Assembly: GCA_012032575.1 (NCBI GenBank)
Contig: JAAUSP010000373.1
Coordinates: forward strand, 1-7,541
Direction of reading: 5' to 3'
DNA: 7,541 nt
Source: Anaerolineales bacterium
Lineage (GTDB): Bacteria > Chloroflexota > Anaerolineae > 4572-78 > J111
Under the pieces are notes generated by a model, which searched no databases, had not been told where the DNA came from, and worked only from the letters and a program-made list of their open reading frames with translations. Of the stretch, positions 5,354-7,541 are shown piece after piece. The first letter of the stretch is position 1; every line of letters begins with the position of its first letter. Position numbers and translations under genes: made by a program.

Positions 5354-6379
5354 GTGCGTTACAAACTGTTTGGCAAAAGCGGCTTGCGTGTGTCGGAATT
5401 AGCGTTGGGGACGATGACCTTTGGCCCTGAGTGGGGCTGGGGCGCTTCAAAAGAGGAGAGTCAAAAAATCTTTGAGGCGTATATGGAAGCGGGCGGCAAC
5501 TTTATTGATACGGCCAATCGCTACACCGAAGGCACCGCCGAGAAGCTTGTCGGCGAGTTTATTGCCAGCGACCGGGACCATTTTGTGCTGGCCACCAAGT
5601 ACAGCCTCTTCATGCGGCGCGATGATCCCAACTTTAGCGGCAACCACCGCAAAAATATGGTTCACTCGCTGGAGGCCAGCCTCAAGCGACTCAACACCGA
5701 CTATATTGACCTTTACTGGGTCCACGCCTGGGATTATATGACCCCGGTCGAGGAGGTGATGCGGGCGCTGGACGACCTGGTGCGGGCCGGCAAAATTCTG
5801 TACGTGGGCATTTCCGACACCCCGGCCTGGATTGTCTCGCAGGCCAATACCCTGGCCGAACTGCGCGGCTGGTCCCGCTTTGTGGGGGTGCAGCTTCAAT
5901 ACAGCCTGATCGAGCGCAATATCGAGCGGGAATTGCTGCCACTGGCGCGGGAAACCGACATGGCCGTGACAGCCTGGGGGGCGTTGGGGGCCGGGGTGTT
6001 GAGCGGCAAGTACAACAACAATACCTCCGCCGAGGGCCGGGCCGCTCTCTGGGGCAGCATTTCCGACAAGAATCTGCGGATTGCCCAAACCGTCAGCGAG
6101 GTGGCCCAGGAGCTTGAGCGCACCCCTTCGCAGGTGGCAATCAACTGGGTGCGGCAGCAGCCGGGGGTGATGATTCCGCTGATTGGGGCCAAAAAGGCCG
6201 ACCAGGTTAAAGATAATCTGGCCTGCCTCGATTTTACCCTCACAGACGAGCACCTGGCCCGCCTGAATGAAGTCAGCAAAATTGAACTGGGTTTCCCCTA
6301 TGACTTTTTGACCTCGGACGGGGTGCGCGACCTGGTTTACGGCGGAACCTTTGATAAGATAGATAATCACAGAGTTTGA
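5354..6379 (+). CDS. Aldo/keto reductase
   Basis: A 341-aa cytoplasmic NADPH-dependent oxidoreductase of the (beta/alpha)8 AKR superfamily, expected to reduce aldehydes or ketones to alcohols. The full catalytic tetrad is visible: Asp52 and Tyr57 in FIDTANRYTEG, Lys82 in LATKYS, and His124 in LYWVHAWD. The start region MRYKLFGKSGLRVSELALGT is a canonical AKR N-terminus. The late motif GVMIPLIGAKKADQVKDN contributes to cofactor binding in this family. The start is GTG at 5354 with AGAGAGGAAG ending at 5346, 7 nt upstream. It lies 74 bp behind the Rrf2 gene, with a copy of the same operator between them, so it is probably the main target of that regulator and may detoxify reactive carbonyls; the inducer and substrate are unknown. 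It converges with the transporter gene on the other strand. Confidence 0.93.
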   Translation: MRYKLFGKSGLRVSELALGTMTFGPEWGWGASKEESQKIFEAYMEAGGNFIDTANRYTEGTAEKLVGEFIASDRDHFVLATKYSLFMRRDDPNFSGNHRKNMVHSLEASLKRLNTDYIDLYWVHAWDYMTPVEEVMRALDDLVRAGKILYVGISDTPAWIVSQANTLAELRGWSRFVGVQLQYSLIERNIERELLPLARETDMAVTAWGALGAGVLSGKYNNNTSAEGRAALWGSISDKNLRIAQTVSEVAQELERTPSQVAINWVRQQPGVMIPLIGAKKADQVKDNLACLDFTLTDEHLARLNEVSKIELGFPYDFLTSDGVRDLVYGGTFDKIDNHRV

Positions 6380-6390
6380 GTCAGCCGCTT

Positions 6391-6425
6391 CAACCCTGTC
6401 AGGTCTCAAAGACCTGACAGGGTTG
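6391..6425. repeat. Perfect 15-bp hairpin (CAACCCTGTCAGGTC)
   Basis: CAACCCTGTCAGGTC at 6391-6405 and its exact complement at 6411-6425 flank a TCAAA loop, starting 11 nt after the aldo/keto reductase stop. No T tract follows. The perfect arms and the place between convergent genes suggest a mobile or dispersed palindromic repeat that may also end transcripts from both sides. Confidence 0.75.
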
Positions 6426-6434
6426 GGATATGCA

Positions 6435-6534
6435 TGTCATTTCGACCGGAGGGAGAAATCCCTAAGACCTCGTCTTGTAAGAGTAGTTTTGAGAGATTTC
6501 TCGCTCCCTGCGTAGCGTGTCGCTCGAAATGACA
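6435..6534. repeat. Palindromic REP/MITE-like element with TGTCATTTCGA termini
   Basis: The terminal inverted repeats TGTCATTTCGA (6435-6445) and TCGAAATGACA (6524-6534) are perfect. Inside, GAGAAATC (6453-6460) pairs with GATTTCTC (6495-6502), so most of the 100-bp element can fold into an interrupted hairpin. I recognise the TGTCATTTCGA...GAGAAATC style of palindrome as common in intergenic regions of environmental bacteria, which is recollection and not a search. It encodes no protein. Confidence 0.7.
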
Positions 6535-6555
6535 AAGCCGCGTAAGTCCTGACTT

Positions 6556-6629
6556 TTACGGGAACAAGGGCCAAAGAATTGGCAGGGCCACGGCTACCAA
6601 AATCAGATAGGTCAGGCTCAGGCCGAGGC
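6556..6629 (-). pseudogene. Out-of-frame C-terminal tail of the SLC13-type transporter
   Basis: Read on the minus strand one frame away from the transporter, this stretch encodes LGLSLTYLILVAVALPILW followed by PLFP and a TAA at 6556-6558. That is the final transmembrane helix and C-terminus expected for this family after YRFSDYTRVG. Adding one G (one C on the plus strand) next to 6629 restores a continuous reading frame. The loss is either a real frameshift mutation or a sequencing or assembly error. Confidence 0.75.
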
Positions 6630-7541
6630 GACCCTGGTGTAATCGCTAAATCTGTAACCACCCGGCCCAAACACCAGAGTGTTGGACTGGTGGCCGATGG
6701 GGGTCAGATAATCATTGCTGACGGCAATCACCACAGCCATTAAAAAAGCGCGCGGGTCTGCGCCGAGACTCTGGGCGATGTTGATCGCGATCGGGCCAAT
6801 CAAAACAATGGCAGCGGCATTGGACAGCGATTGGGTAATTAAAGCCGACAGCACATAAATACCGAGCAAAATCGCCAGCGTGCCAAATCCGGCCATCTGC
6901 GCCACCACCAAATCGGCCAGATATTTGGCCGCGCCGGTTGACTCCATGGCCAGGCCCATGGGCAGCATCCCGGCAATCAACAGGATCGAGCGCCAGTCAA
7001 TGGACTGGTAGCCCTCGTCAATGTTCAATACTCCCAGCAAAACCATCAGCAGCGCCGCAATCACTCCGGCCAGGGCGATGGGCAGCAATTCGCTGATAAT
7101 CACCACCAGAAAGACAGCGAAAATAGCCAGGGCAATCGGCGCTTTGGCGGTGCGGCGCGTTTCGATGGGGACGGGTTCCAGCACCAGGAAGTCGGAGCTG
7201 GTGCGCAGGATGTTGACAAAATCGCGCCGGCCCTGCACCAGCAGCATATCGCCGGGTTGAAGGGGTTCTTCGCTCAACTGCCCTTCGACAAAGTAGCCGC
7301 GCCGCCACAAAGCCAGTACCGTCAGCCGGTATTTTTCGCGGAAGCGAATGTCCTTCAGGCTTTGCCCGGCCAGGGTAGAACTGACATCCAGCACCACCTC
7401 GGCCACCATTACATCTTTGGAATTCAGATCAGATTCTTCGGTGTGCTTGGCATCCGGCTCGATCTGCAAATCGTGGCTGCGGCCGGCCTGCAAAATTTTG
7501 TCCAGGCTGCCTTTGACCAGCAAAATATCATTACCCAGAAT
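6618..7541 (-). CDS. SLC13-family permease with RCK/TrkA-C domains, 5'-truncated by window edge and frameshifted near its 3' end
   Basis: C-terminal 307 codons of an inner-membrane anion (sulfate, dicarboxylate or similar) transporter. The frame is open through the right window edge, so the TTG at 7523 is not the start. From the edge: the end of a first RCK_C domain (LGNDILLVKGSLDKIL), a second RCK_C domain (VMVAEVVLDVSSTLAGQSL through PGDMLLVQG), then the membrane half. Hydrophobic segments start at IALAIFAVFLVVIISELLPI, and the family motifs TQSLSNAAA, LTPIGHQSN and GPGGYRFSDY are present. After YTRV the frame runs into ASA and a TGA at 6618-6620, removing the last helix, which is encoded intact in the adjacent frame down to 6556. 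Substrate cannot be assigned. Whether the truncated form works is unknown. Confidence 0.88.
   Translation of the reverse strand: MLGNDILLVKGSLDKILQAGRSHDLQIEPDAKHTEESDLNSKDVMVAEVVLDVSSTLAGQSLKDIRFREKYRLTVLALWRRGYFVEGQLSEEPLQPGDMLLVQGRRDFVNILRTSSDFLVLEPVPIETRRTAKAPIALAIFAVFLVVIISELLPIALAGVIAALLMVLLGVLNIDEGYQSIDWRSILLIAGMLPMGLAMESTGAAKYLADLVVAQMAGFGTLAILLGIYVLSALITQSLSNAAAIVLIGPIAINIAQSLGADPRAFLMAVVIAVSNDYLTPIGHQSNTLVFGPGGYRFSDYTRVASA

Noticed and set aside
5447..6409. Long minus-strand open frame opposite the aldo/keto reductase
   Set aside because: It is antisense to a clear catalytic-tetrad AKR; its protein is Gly/His-rich and shows no family features, as expected from high-GC codon shadowing.
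6437..6670. 77-codon minus-strand open frame in the convergent gap
   Set aside because: It is a translation of the palindromic element and the frameshifted transporter tail, with no ribosome binding site.

Overview
The window looks like a stretch of bacterial chromosome with moderately high GC and housekeeping or accessory metabolism. It most resembles a member of the Chloroflexota (Anaerolineae-like). That placement is an inference from three things: a lipoprotein with long Thr/Pro linkers, a LysM domain and FxLYD-like repeats; a TGN-TATAAT promoter sitting directly on a start codon; and many intergenic palindromic repeats. No rRNA or marker gene is present to prove it. No tRNA, rRNA, CRISPR array or transposase gene was seen.

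Layout, left to right. (1) 3-1706, plus strand: C-terminal four fifths of a fused ADP-forming acyl-CoA synthetase; its true start lies before the window. (2) 1707-1921: non-coding, with two different heptamer-built hairpins, a terminator-like stem with a T tract, and a strong extended -10 promoter. (3) 1922-4686, plus strand: LysM lipoprotein, class-I-glutamine-amidotransferase-like peptidase C26 (PuuD type) and glutamate racemase (murI), separated by two copies of one GAGGCGA-type palindromic repeat. They are probably co-transcribed from the promoter at 1884-1913, and two or three of them act on the cell envelope or glutamate. (4) 4776-6379, plus strand: an Rrf2-family repressor (YwnA-like) and an aldo/keto reductase. 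Each is preceded by the same palindrome, AGTAAC-N7-GTTACT. In the first copy it covers the -10 box of a near-consensus promoter, so a two-gene autoregulated switch can be read directly from the DNA. (5) 6380-6555: a convergent gap filled by two palindromic repeats. (6) 6556-7541, minus strand: C-terminal part of an SLC13-type transporter with RCK/TrkA-C domains. Its final transmembrane helix has been thrown out of frame by an apparent one-base deletion near 6629.

The most interesting signals are the matched operators of the Rrf2/AKR pair; the recurring hairpins that abut stop codons, several built from short tandem units of 7-8 nt whose sequence differs between loci while the architecture stays the same; the leaderless promoter of the LysM gene; and the frameshifted transporter.
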